22,874 nt of DNA from an uncultured Bacteroides sp. (GTDB taxonomy: Bacteria > Bacteroidota > Bacteroidia > Bacteroidales > Bacteroidaceae): assembly GCA_934716785.1 (NCBI GenBank), contig CAKUYM010000031.1:1-22874 (forward strand). Direction: 5' to 3'. Position numbers and translations under genes: made by a program. The notes beneath the pieces are model-generated. The model ran no database searches. It saw nothing but the letters and a program-made list of their open reading frames with translations, and was not told the origin of the DNA. Shown piece after piece: positions 1 through 7,258 of this stretch (the stretch's first letter is position 1; every line of letters starts with the position of its first letter).

Positions 1-67
1 GTTCCCAAGCGGGAAACTGGAGTTTCTGCGTAGGAAACGATAGTTTCCGTGCATGGAAACGGAGGTT
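1..67. repeat. Iterated GGAAAC/GTTTCC palindromic repeat
   Basis: GGAAAC occurs at 12-17, 33-38 and 55-60, a period of 21-22 bases. GTTTC(C) lies between the copies at 22-26 and 43-48. Each neighbouring pair can fold into a short hairpin: TTCCC/GGGAA around 2-15, GAAAC/GTTTC at 13-26, GGAAAC/GTTTCC at 33-48 and GTTTCC/GGAAAC at 43-60. There is no open frame of note. The array reaches the left edge of the window and may continue beyond it. Its function is unknown. It could be an intergenic repeat family or the end of a structured RNA. Confidence 0.6.
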
Positions 68-129
68 AATGTTTAGCGATGCGATGTTGTGCCTACTCTT
101 AAAAGACAGTTTTCTATCGCAAACAAAGT

Positions 130-245
130 GTTGCAGATACCCAGTATTTGCAACCATCTGCAACGGTATCTGCAACGGTATCTGCAACGCTTTAATGATT
201 TGATAATTAGCGCACTGTATTGATTTTGTTGCAGATGGCAGATGT
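130..245. repeat. GTTGCAGAT repeat cluster, possible terminator of the kinase gene
   Basis: GGTATCTGCAAC occurs twice in direct tandem at 165-176 and 177-188, with a partial copy ending at 164. The exact inverted complement GTTGCAGATACC lies at 130-141, and a further GTTGCAGAT at 228-236 runs straight into a 7-bp direct repeat of GCAGATG. On the minus strand, downstream of the histidine kinase, the 165-188 repeats can pair with 130-141 to form a 12-bp stem. A T-rich stretch follows, so this may act as a transcription terminator. The number of copies exceeds what a simple terminator needs. Confidence 0.55.
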
Positions 246-293
246 TTTTTTATTTTTTATAATCGTTCATAATATTAAGGTTCATATGCCATA

Positions 294-2705
294 CTACCCA
301 ATCTCTCCCGGCAAAGTAAACCAGAAACGCGAACCACATCCCGGTTCGGAATCAATGCCTATCTGTCCGCCCAGTTGCTCTATGATACTCTGGCAGATAG
401 CAAGACCCAGCCCAGTGCCATGTACAAACGAATTGAGTTTGACGAAACGCTCGAATATACGTGACAGTTGTTCTTTCTCAATACCGATGCCGGTATCCTG
501 TACATAGACCTCAAGCACACCGTCCTTCAGCCCGTACCCTACACGGATACTTCCTTCGGAGGTGAATTTGATGGCATTATTGACAAAGTTGGATATCACC
601 TGATGCAAGCGGTTGCGGTCACTTACCACATGACAACTCGGCAAATGAGGTTCGAACAGTAATTGCACTCCCGGCTGCACCTTCATCTGCATGGAACGCA
701 CAATATCCTCACACAGCAGATTCACATCGACATCACCGCTCGTAAACTCAAACGTTCCGGCTTCAATCTTCGAGATGTCAAGAATATCCGAGATTAGTTG
801 TAGTAACAAGTCATTGTTCTCGCGTACTATGCCAATATATTCCCGCCGTTCCTCCACATCCTCCAATTCGACCAGTAAGTCGGAGAAGCCGACGATAGCA
901 TTCAGCGGAGTACGTATCTCATGGCTCATATTGGCAAGGAAAGCACTTTTCAGTCGGTCCATCATCTGTGCCTTGTCGCGTGCTTGAATTAATTCAGCTT
1001 CCGTTTCTTTCAGTTCCGTGATATCATAGTTGATGCCGATAATTTCTATCTCATCATTTTCGGGGACATAGGTAGTCACTACTATATTGGTGCGCACCCA
1101 GTTCCATTGGTCTGTCGTTCCCGGACGGCAGACACGTATCTCTTTCTGGAAATGATGTTTCTTCCCTTCCCTCACTTTCTCAAAAAAATCAAGAATGCTC
1201 TGGCGGTCATCCGGGTGCACATACCGGTATACTCCCACGACCTCACTCAACGGGGTATCTTCTTCCTCTCCCAAATTCTTATACCACTGCTTGATGGCAT
1301 ATCCATTCCGGTCGATAAGGTTCAGTTTGGCATAACCCACTTTGGCATAATCGGAAATCAGCAAGAAAAAGTTCTCAAAATCATGGATGCGGTTCAATAC
1401 ATTGAGACGCTCCGTATTGTCAATGCTAATCAATATGTAACCGCTAAAGTTGCCTTCGTTATCATAAAGTTTGCGGACTTTGGTGTAGATGTCTATCGAA
1501 TTTGATAGATTCGACCGATAATAACCTTCCATCCGTTCGAAAGAATAGTTGAGACGGAAGTCCACCAAATCCTCTTTTCTCACACGGTCGCGTATACTTT
1601 GCGGAACATTCGGGTTCTCAAAGAAATTTATCCCGAGCACATCTTCCTTACTCGCCACACCGAATATTTCCAAATTCATATTGTTCAAATCAATGAGATA
1701 GCCGTCCTTATCGTAGATTTCTACTCCGGCAGGGATATTGGCAAAGATGCTTCTAAAAAGCTTCTCGCTACGGTCCATTGCCCGATTGGCTTTGCGCAAC
1801 TCAATACAAATACTGATGATATTCGCCAGTGAAGAGATCCACAGATAATCTTCATTGCTCCATTCGCGATAAGTACTGACCAGTTCAATGCCCAGATATC
1901 CCCAAATATGATTATCCGCCCTCAATGGTATTGCCATCATAGACAATACACTTTGCGAGTCGAGATACTGATATTCTTCTTCCGCTTCTCCGGGCAATTG
2001 TCTTAATGAGTCCAGCAGGATGGGCGTACCGGACAGTATCTGCCGGCTCCACCATCTCGATCGGTTGACAGGAACAACCTCCCGCTTGTCTATTTTAGAT
2101 GCAACTCCCTCAGAAACGACTTCATATGTACAACTTTGGCATGTCTGATTCTTGTCATACTCAAAAATATAGGCCCGTCCTTTTCCATAATAAAGGTTGA
2201 GTATGTCATTCAGAATATCTATAATGCAGGACTCCATCTCCTCATCATGAAGAAAACGAAGTAAAGACTGGGAAATGAAATTTTGCCGGCGAAGCCAGTT
2301 CGTCACTTTCCGCAAAGCATCCCTTTGGTCTGATTCCTTGGGAGTCTCTACACATTGAATCACTCCGAAAGATTTGTCACCGCCATTGATTCCCGTACCT
2401 TTCTCACGATGAGACAGACGGGTATGCAACCAAACTTCACCATAACGCGAACAGATGGGAAATGTCTGCTCATAGAAATTCTTATGAATATTCGCATTGG
2501 CACGAAATTCTTGAATAATCTGTTCGCGATAATCTTCGCGTATCAACTTTTGAAAATCAGAAAAAGAGATAATATCTCCATCCAAACCGAGAAGGTCACA
2601 AAGAAAATCCGAGCACAAATAGTGTCCCGCTGTAAAATCCGCTTCCCACCATCCTATCTGGGCAAGAGAAGCCATCTTCATATAACGTTCATTGTCTGTT
2701 TGCAT
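294..2705 (-). CDS. Soluble PAS/GAF sensor histidine kinase
   Basis: Autophosphorylating sensor kinase of 803 residues. From N to C terminus it shows a PAS-like domain (about 10-120), a GAF-like domain (about 140-305), a PAS domain (about 310-430), a second PAS/PAC domain (about 445-565), then the dimerisation/phosphoacceptor domain with the H-box SHEIRTPLN, phosphoacceptor His595. The ATPase domain follows, with NNAIKFT (N box), DTGIGIE (G1, near 735) and GTGLGLAI (G2, near 763). No membrane segment or signal peptide is visible, so the sensor is probably cytosolic. There is no receiver domain, and no response regulator gene lies within the window, so it is an orphan kinase here. The ligand cannot be told from sequence. 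It is transcribed away from the accessory block, with a -7-like TATATTTG just upstream. Confidence 0.93.
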   Translation of the reverse strand: MQTDNERYMKMASLAQIGWWEADFTAGHYLCSDFLCDLLGLDGDIISFSDFQKLIREDYREQIIQEFRANANIHKNFYEQTFPICSRYGEVWLHTRLSHREKGTGINGGDKSFGVIQCVETPKESDQRDALRKVTNWLRRQNFISQSLLRFLHDEEMESCIIDILNDILNLYYGKGRAYIFEYDKNQTCQSCTYEVVSEGVASKIDKREVVPVNRSRWWSRQILSGTPILLDSLRQLPGEAEEEYQYLDSQSVLSMMAIPLRADNHIWGYLGIELVSTYREWSNEDYLWISSLANIISICIELRKANRAMDRSEKLFRSIFANIPAGVEIYDKDGYLIDLNNMNLEIFGVASKEDVLGINFFENPNVPQSIRDRVRKEDLVDFRLNYSFERMEGYYRSNLSNSIDIYTKVRKLYDNEGNFSGYILISIDNTERLNVLNRIHDFENFFLLISDYAKVGYAKLNLIDRNGYAIKQWYKNLGEEEDTPLSEVVGVYRYVHPDDRQSILDFFEKVREGKKHHFQKEIRVCRPGTTDQWNWVRTNIVVTTYVPENDEIEIIGINYDITELKETEAELIQARDKAQMMDRLKSAFLANMSHEIRTPLNAIVGFSDLLVELEDVEERREYIGIVRENNDLLLQLISDILDISKIEAGTFEFTSGDVDVNLLCEDIVRSMQMKVQPGVQLLFEPHLPSCHVVSDRNRLHQVISNFVNNAIKFTSEGSIRVGYGLKDGVLEVYVQDTGIGIEKEQLSRIFERFVKLNSFVHGTGLGLAICQSIIEQLGGQIGIDSEPGCGSRFWFTLPGEIG

Positions 2706-3150
2706 ATGTTATTTATCTAAAATATATAGGAGACAAATATAAGCAAAAAAGCCAATCTTTGCATCATTCACTCATTTTATTATCATGGAATTATAAAAAA
2801 GTAAATATTCTGCAGAAAACGTCACACATTCCAACCCATACTCATATTACAGATTCAGGCTATAAAGAGATAAAGTTCTGATTTTATTGGAGAAACATTC
2901 AATAATGCCAAAGATTATCACTATCTTTCCGGAAAAGTAAATAAAAACAGTATTGTATAGAAATAAAATCTTTGAATTTTCTATTTCAGCCAAATTGTAG
3001 CATAGGCTCATTCGGGCAATAGTCGCTCCATAAGAATGAGAAACAGATTGGATATCAGATCTGTTACAAGCTTTATCTACAACGACAAAATGCATTTTCA
3101 TGAAATCCGAAGCAAAAGTGCCATTACTAATAATTTAATCAAATTCATCT
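2706..3150. other. AT-rich intergenic region between divergent genes
   Basis: This 445-bp gap separates the leftward kinase gene from the rightward AraC-type gene and must hold both promoters. Apart from the -7 motif for the kinase I see no repeat, strong hairpin, RNA gene or convincing coding sequence. Upstream of the regulator gene, CATCTTTG at 3146-3153 resembles a -7 element but has no partner at -33. Confidence 0.5.
2734..2741 (-). promoter_or_regulatory. Putative -7 element of the histidine kinase promoter
   Basis: On the minus strand these bases read TATATTTG, a full match to the Bacteroides -7 consensus TAnnTTTG. They lie 28 bases before the kinase ATG, giving a predicted leader of about 20 nt. 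No good -33 TTTG is seen at the usual 19-21 base spacing. Confidence 0.45.
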
Positions 3151-3966
3151 TTGAAATTAGAATACAACATAAGAAACCTATACAAGCCGGTTCAGCCGGC
3201 AGTAATGAATACTGATGGCGAAATCTCGTATATTGAGCTTCCTCCTGCCACACAGCTACAGAAATTTATTTATTGCTACTGGAATCTGAGAACAACCCGA
3301 CCACTCCATGACATATACAATTATCGTGTAGTAGCTGATGGATGTATCGATATAGTTTTCAACCGTAACGACCATAACGAAGCGCATATAATGGGATATT
3401 GCAATTCCTTTGTTATGATTGGCGTTGCCAAAGAATTCAACTATTTCGGGATACGTTTTCTTCCGGGAATGTTTCCTTTGTTATTTAATATAGATGCGTC
3501 AGAATTGACCAATCATTACGAACATTTAAGTAACGTGCAGCCTCATCTTTACAATATTATTCAGCAATCGGGGCATGAATGCCTATGTATTCAGAATTTG
3601 TGCAATGTACTCAATCACTATTTCATCAATCGTATCAACAAGATAGGCAAACCTTTTGATAACAGATTATTCAGTGCATTAGAAAACATTTTAGAAAGCA
3701 GAGGACAGATCAATATTAAGAAAGATTTGAAAGATGGAATAAGCAGCCGCCACCTGCAACGGCTTTTCAATTTCTATATAGGAGATACACCAAAGTCTTT
3801 CTGCCGGATTGTTCGTTTTCAGAATCTTTTAATGACAGACCCTTCAATCAAATCAATAAAAGATGAGAAATCATTTTATGATTTTGGATACTATGACCAG
3901 AATCATTTCATAAAAGAATTCAAATTGTTTTATGGTAAGACACCCTCAAAGGTCACCTTGGAATAA
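3151..3966 (+). CDS. AraC-family transcriptional regulator
   Basis: A 271-residue DNA-binding regulator. The N-terminal part (about 20-150, with the segment YRVVADGCIDIVF) resembles the sensor domain seen in many Bacteroidota AraC-type regulators. The C-terminal part (about 170-271) carries the helix-turn-helix region, ending in the typical AraC signature with FYDFGYYDQNHFIKEFKLFYGKTPS. The start is uncertain. TTG at 3151 is the first possible start after an in-frame stop, and ATG at 3205 would remove 18 residues. I keep the TTG because the extra residues look protein-like. The beta-lactamase gene follows on the same strand after about 117 bp that contains its own promoter-like element. The regulator may control that gene, but this is inference from position only. 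Confidence 0.85.
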   Translation: MKLEYNIRNLYKPVQPAVMNTDGEISYIELPPATQLQKFIYCYWNLRTTRPLHDIYNYRVVADGCIDIVFNRNDHNEAHIMGYCNSFVMIGVAKEFNYFGIRFLPGMFPLLFNIDASELTNHYEHLSNVQPHLYNIIQQSGHECLCIQNLCNVLNHYFINRINKIGKPFDNRLFSALENILESRGQINIKKDLKDGISSRHLQRLFNFYIGDTPKSFCRIVRFQNLLMTDPSIKSIKDEKSFYDFGYYDQNHFIKEFKLFYGKTPSKVTLE

Positions 3967-4005
3967 GTTGTCCGTTTTTTACTATTCTCGAAAAGTTATA
4001 TACCT

Positions 4006-4013
4006 TAACTTTG
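4006..4013 (+). promoter_or_regulatory. Putative -7 element of the beta-lactamase gene
   Basis: TAACTTTG matches the Bacteroides -7 consensus TAnnTTTG exactly. It lies 70 bases before the preferred ATG at 4084, giving a leader of about 60 nt. No clear TTTG at -33 is present, which would fit a promoter that needs an activator, for example the AraC-type protein encoded just upstream. That last point is inference. Confidence 0.5.
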
Positions 4014-4083
4014 CGGCATAAAACTGCATGAAACAACATTTTCCGTGTCATGCAACGCTTATACACTAAATAAATATTCAATT

Positions 4084-5382
4084 ATGAAAAATGTTTTCTC
4101 ACTTTTTGTCGTTTTATCCTCAATTCCCGCTCTTTTCCGAGCCCAAAGCAGTTCGCTCGAAGCACAGTTAAACTATGCCATCAAAGAGAAAAAAGCAACC
4201 ATCGGAATTGCAGTCATTATTGACGGGAAAGATACGGTAACCATCAACAATAACGTCCATTATCCACTTATGAGTGTAGTTAAGTTTCATCAGGCATTAG
4301 AGTTAGTAGATCATATGGAGCGGCAAAAACAATCGATGAGAACCATGCTGACGATAAAAGAGGCTGATCTAAAGAAAGATACTTATAGTCCCTTACGGGA
4401 TAAACATCCGCAAGGAGAATTTGAAATAAGCATCGCCGAACTGCTTAAATATACACTTCAACAGAGTGATAACAATGCTTGCGATATTCTATTCCAATAT
4501 CAAGGAGGAACGAAAGCTGTAAATGATTACATCCATTCATTGGGGGTGTCGGATTGCAATATCAGTGTGACAGAAAGTTCTATGCACCAAGACATCAACC
4601 TCTGCTATCAAAATTGGAGCACTCCCTTGGCAGCAGTAAAGCTATTGGACATTTTCCTGCGAGAGCCACTATCTGCCAACAAATACAAAGATTTTATTTA
4701 CCAAACAATGCTAAAATGCGAAACCGGGCAAGACCATTTGGCAGCCCCTCTACTTAACAAAGAAGGAATTAAGATCGGGCATAAAACCGGAACAGGTCCT
4801 TGCAACTCACAAGGAAAACTGATTGCTTGCAATGATATTGGTTTTGTTCTTTTGCCCAGCAACCATTCATATACTATAGCGGTTTTCATAAAAGACTCTG
4901 AGGAGGATATTGTTGCTAATTCCAATATCATTGCAGAAATTTCGCGCATTGTTTACGAATACGTAACGACACAATACAAAGTATCACTTACTAACAATGA
5001 AGACATGAAGAATCTTGAAAGATACACCCTTGCATGCAAATGGGTGAAGAGCTATGAAGACCCTATCAAATTAAAGAAAGGTGAAGAAGTCATAATCGAT
5101 TTAGCCATAGAGACCGATCCGGAATGGAAAGGGTGGGTTTGGTGTGTTGCCAGCAATGAGAGAGCCGGTTGGGTACCAATGCAAATTTTAAATGTAAGCA
5201 AGACCTCATCCGGCAAACAACAAATAGCAACCATATCAGAAAACTATTCTGCTTATGAATTGTCTGTTGAGCAAGGCGAGGTAGTGAGTGGAACTAAATG
5301 CTTGAATGGATGGTTGTGGTGTAGAAAAGAGGACTCAACCGAAGAGGGGTGGATACCAATCAAGTGCTTGAATGAAATATGA
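4084..5382 (+). CDS. Class A beta-lactamase fused to two SH3-like domains
   Basis: An exported serine beta-lactamase-type hydrolase with an unusual C-terminal extension, 432 residues in all. The signal peptide covers residues 1-20 (cleavage likely after FRA). Class A motifs are complete: S64-V-V-K67, S128-D-N130, E164 in a TESSM context like the Bacteroides/PER subgroup, and K234-T-G236. The lactamase domain ends near residue 298, the normal family length. Residues about 312-370 and 382-430 then form two SH3-like modules, marked by the pairs WVWC/GWVP and WLWC/GWIP and by YSAYELSVEQGE. An in-frame ATG at 5005 (Met308) sits at the boundary and would give a free 125-residue SH3 protein. A longer frame from GTG 4045 exists, but ATG 4084 places the signal peptide correctly. 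The TfoX-type gene follows after 19 bp. Substrate range is not predictable. Confidence 0.9.
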   Translation: MKNVFSLFVVLSSIPALFRAQSSSLEAQLNYAIKEKKATIGIAVIIDGKDTVTINNNVHYPLMSVVKFHQALELVDHMERQKQSMRTMLTIKEADLKKDTYSPLRDKHPQGEFEISIAELLKYTLQQSDNNACDILFQYQGGTKAVNDYIHSLGVSDCNISVTESSMHQDINLCYQNWSTPLAAVKLLDIFLREPLSANKYKDFIYQTMLKCETGQDHLAAPLLNKEGIKIGHKTGTGPCNSQGKLIACNDIGFVLLPSNHSYTIAVFIKDSEEDIVANSNIIAEISRIVYEYVTTQYKVSLTNNEDMKNLERYTLACKWVKSYEDPIKLKKGEEVIIDLAIETDPEWKGWVWCVASNERAGWVPMQILNVSKTSSGKQQIATISENYSAYELSVEQGEVVSGTKCLNGWLWCRKEDSTEEGWIPIKCLNEI

Positions 5383-5401
5383 TGAAGTAATTGAATGAGA
5401 T

Positions 5402-5692
5402 ATGATGAAATTTAAGATAAACAGCGATTTACGGAAAGCGAAAAACATCGGTGCGACAATTGAGAAATACCTTAATGAAATTGGTATATTCACGATGGCC
5501 GATCTTGCAGAAACAACTTCTGTCAAGGCTTTCATGAAGATACGGAAACAACATCCTGAAAAGACAATACCCGTATGCTATTATCTCTACTCTTTGGAAG
5601 GAGCTTTATTGGATTTACATTGGAATGATATTCCTCCCAAACTTAAAGAAGAGCTAAAATCAAAGATTGACCGATTGAATGCATCTGATTAA
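5402..5692 (+). CDS. TfoX C-terminal-domain (helix-hairpin-helix) protein
   Basis: A 96-residue protein matching the C-terminal domain of TfoX/Sxy as a stand-alone unit. The N-terminal part has the helix-hairpin-helix-like run NIGATIEKYLNEIGIFTMADLAE (about residues 14-38), and the second half has the family signature YYLYSLEGALLDLHWNDIPP (about 60-80). The N-terminal TfoX domain is absent. TfoX/Sxy acts in competence gene control in Haemophilus and E. coli. The role of isolated C-terminal domains in Bacteroidota is not established, so no function is assigned. ATG codons at 5402 and 5405 are both possible starts. The gene lies 19 bp after the beta-lactamase/SH3 gene on the same strand and is probably co-transcribed with it. 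Confidence 0.85.
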   Translation: MMKFKINSDLRKAKNIGATIEKYLNEIGIFTMADLAETTSVKAFMKIRKQHPEKTIPVCYYLYSLEGALLDLHWNDIPPKLKEELKSKIDRLNASD

Positions 5693-5743
5693 CGGTCAGG
5701 CATTCACGGCAGGATTAGAAAAAACTTGTACAACTAAAAACTT

Positions 5744-5836
5744 ATGAATATGAGACTTTGGAGATTCAGCGGAGTATACCTGATAAAGACCAAGTACCTT
5801 TACCTTAAGTCGAGTACAACATACAGACAGGTTTAA
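5744..5836 (+). CDS. Possible 30-residue basic small protein
   Basis: An ATG-to-TAA frame of 30 codons, beginning MNMRLWRF and ending TTYRQV. The product would be basic and rich in aromatic residues (Trp, Phe and four Tyr), with no cysteine. An A-rich stretch precedes the ATG, as is common at Bacteroides starts, and a strong terminator hairpin follows 26 bases after the stop. No family is recognised. A frame of this size can arise by chance, so it may instead be part of a 3' untranslated region or a small RNA that ends at the terminator. Confidence 0.3.
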   Translation: MNMRLWRFSGVYLIKTKYLYLKSSTTYRQV

Positions 5837-5861
5837 TGTCTTGTCGTTATCAAATCCAAAA

Positions 5862-5922
5862 GACTGCAGAAAGCTGAATCTATCATTTCCGATTGATTCG
5901 CTTTCAGCAGTCTTCTCTTTTT
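5862..5922. terminator. Bidirectional intrinsic terminator between convergent genes
   Basis: The left arm at 5862-5880 (GACTGCAGAAAGCTGAATC) pairs with the right arm at 5895-5912 (GATTCGCTTTCAGCAGTC) with one mismatch and one bulge, around a 14-base loop. A T-rich run (TTCTCTTTTT) follows on the plus strand. On the minus strand the stem is followed by TTTTGGATTTG. It therefore can end both the rightward beta-lactamase/TfoX transcript and the leftward ompA-like transcript. Confidence 0.8.
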
Positions 5923-5967
5923 GCTGTCCGGCGAATACTAAGAACGCCGAATACTGAAGTCACTTTA

Positions 5968-7155
5968 TCATTTGGCTGTTTCTACCAGTACCACACGGTT
6001 CAGAATCGGTTGGCCGAATTTATCAACACCACCACCGGCAGCAACTTTCAAATTATCGGCAGGGATTCCATATTTCTTTACCAGCAAATCTTTAACGACT
6101 TGTGCACGTTGCAAGCTCAGCTTCTGATTGAAAGCCGGACTTCCCGTTGCAGAGTCCGCATACCCATTGATAGTATAGGTAGTGCCCGGAAATTCTTTGA
6201 TACGGCTGGCAAGATAAGACAGATTCATTTCTTCTTGCGGAGACAATTTGTCCGAACCAATCGTGAAGAATACTGTACGCGGAACGATATTAGGATCTGT
6301 GATGACTACTTCTTCTGTATTGTCTACTTCAACCGGTTGCTGTGCATCGGCCAACTGTTGTTGCAATTGCATATTGGCAGCCGCCATGGCATTCATCTGA
6401 TTACGCATCTGATTCAATTCAAGTTCGGAGATAATCTGTGGCATGGGACGTTGGAATCCGCGAATCGGGAAGTAATAAGTCACACCGATAGTGGCACCAA
6501 GGATACCGTCATAATCACATTTGCCGCCATGTTCACCGTCAAATTTGCCTTCCAAACCTGTCGCACTCAATTCGAGATTCAAGTCGACCGCACTACACAG
6601 ACGGAAGCGGTTGATGATACCTGCATTGAAAGTAGCAGCATTGGTATGAGGACGTGAGTAAGAATGCGCCCAACCGGCACCGATATAAGGAATGATTTCA
6701 TATACGCGGTTCGGATTGTAGCCACCGAAAAGCGCATTCAGGTTAATCATCAAATCACCGTGAAGGTTCATGTAGTCCCATCTTTGCTTGTAAGAACCAT
6801 CGTCTCTCGGACCGCCGACTACATAATCTGCAGTCTCGTTCATCGTGAATCCTTTTGTTTGCAGACCACTGTATTGCATACGCACTCCGAAACCCGGAGT
6901 GACCCATTTGCCAAGAGACACATTGAGCGTAGGAGCTATGCGATCTCTGAATTTGCCGATATGGTCATTGTTGCCAAACAACACTTGGGCACCACCTCCT
7001 ACGGAGAAAAACCAGTTGTTCCAGAACGGGTTAGTTATTACTTGATATTTATCCTGTACCTGAATCACTTCGTATTCAGTTACCGTCATAGTCTGCTGCG
7101 CAGAAGCGACAGACGCAACGCCGGCAAAAGCCAGCAACATCAGAATCTTTTTCAT
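5968..7155 (-). CDS. OmpA-family outer membrane protein
   Basis: A 395-residue outer membrane protein. Residues 1-19 form a signal peptide ending ASVASA. About 45-230 look like an eight-stranded barrel with many aromatic-ended strands. Residues about 240-275 (ELNQMRNQMNAMAAANMQ) are a Gln/Met-rich coiled-coil-like linker. About 290-395 form the C-terminal OmpA domain that binds peptidoglycan, with INGYADSATGSPAFN and LSLQRAQVVKDLL as its landmarks. A longer frame from 7215 exists, but the ATG at 7155 starts the signal peptide. It is the last gene of the minus-strand block and is separated from mutL by 103 bp. I could not find a clear consensus promoter in that gap. Expected role: anchoring the outer membrane to the cell wall. 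Confidence 0.92.
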   Translation of the reverse strand: MKKILMLLAFAGVASVASAQQTMTVTEYEVIQVQDKYQVITNPFWNNWFFSVGGGAQVLFGNNDHIGKFRDRIAPTLNVSLGKWVTPGFGVRMQYSGLQTKGFTMNETADYVVGGPRDDGSYKQRWDYMNLHGDLMINLNALFGGYNPNRVYEIIPYIGAGWAHSYSRPHTNAATFNAGIINRFRLCSAVDLNLELSATGLEGKFDGEHGGKCDYDGILGATIGVTYYFPIRGFQRPMPQIISELELNQMRNQMNAMAAANMQLQQQLADAQQPVEVDNTEEVVITDPNIVPRTVFFTIGSDKLSPQEEMNLSYLASRIKEFPGTTYTINGYADSATGSPAFNQKLSLQRAQVVKDLLVKKYGIPADNLKVAAGGGVDKFGQPILNRVVLVETAK

Positions 7156-7258
7156 ATACCTAATAGTTAAGTGGTTATTTAAATCTTTTTCTTTGTTGAA
7201 CTTATTAAATAACACGAACCGGACTAAAAGGTTTTTAGAAAAGATAAAATTATTCGCT

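Noticed and set aside
1..293. CRISPR array suggested by the regular short repeats
   Set aside because: Repeat units are 6-12 bases with spacing of 21-22 bases or less, there are no unique spacers of normal length, and no cas gene is present.
2847..3101. 84-codon minus-strand open frame in the gap between the kinase and the AraC-type gene
   Set aside because: Its composition is unlike its neighbours (rich in Ile, Cys, Ser), it shows no domain, and the region is AT-rich where short chance frames are common.
4045..4083. Upstream GTG start for the beta-lactamase
   Set aside because: It would add 13 polar residues before the signal peptide. ATG 4084 puts the hydrophobic segment at the N-terminus.
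5893..6657. 254-codon plus-strand frame over the ompA-like gene
   Set aside because: It lies fully antisense to a well-supported OmpA-family gene, starts inside the terminator hairpin and its translation resembles no protein family.
7156..7215. Upstream start for the OmpA-like protein
   Set aside because: The added 20 residues are charged and precede a clean signal peptide that starts at 7155.
7223..7238. Short CTAAAA/TTTTAG hairpin between mutL and the ompA-like gene
   Set aside because: Only six A/T-rich base pairs with no clear T-run. Too weak to call a terminator.
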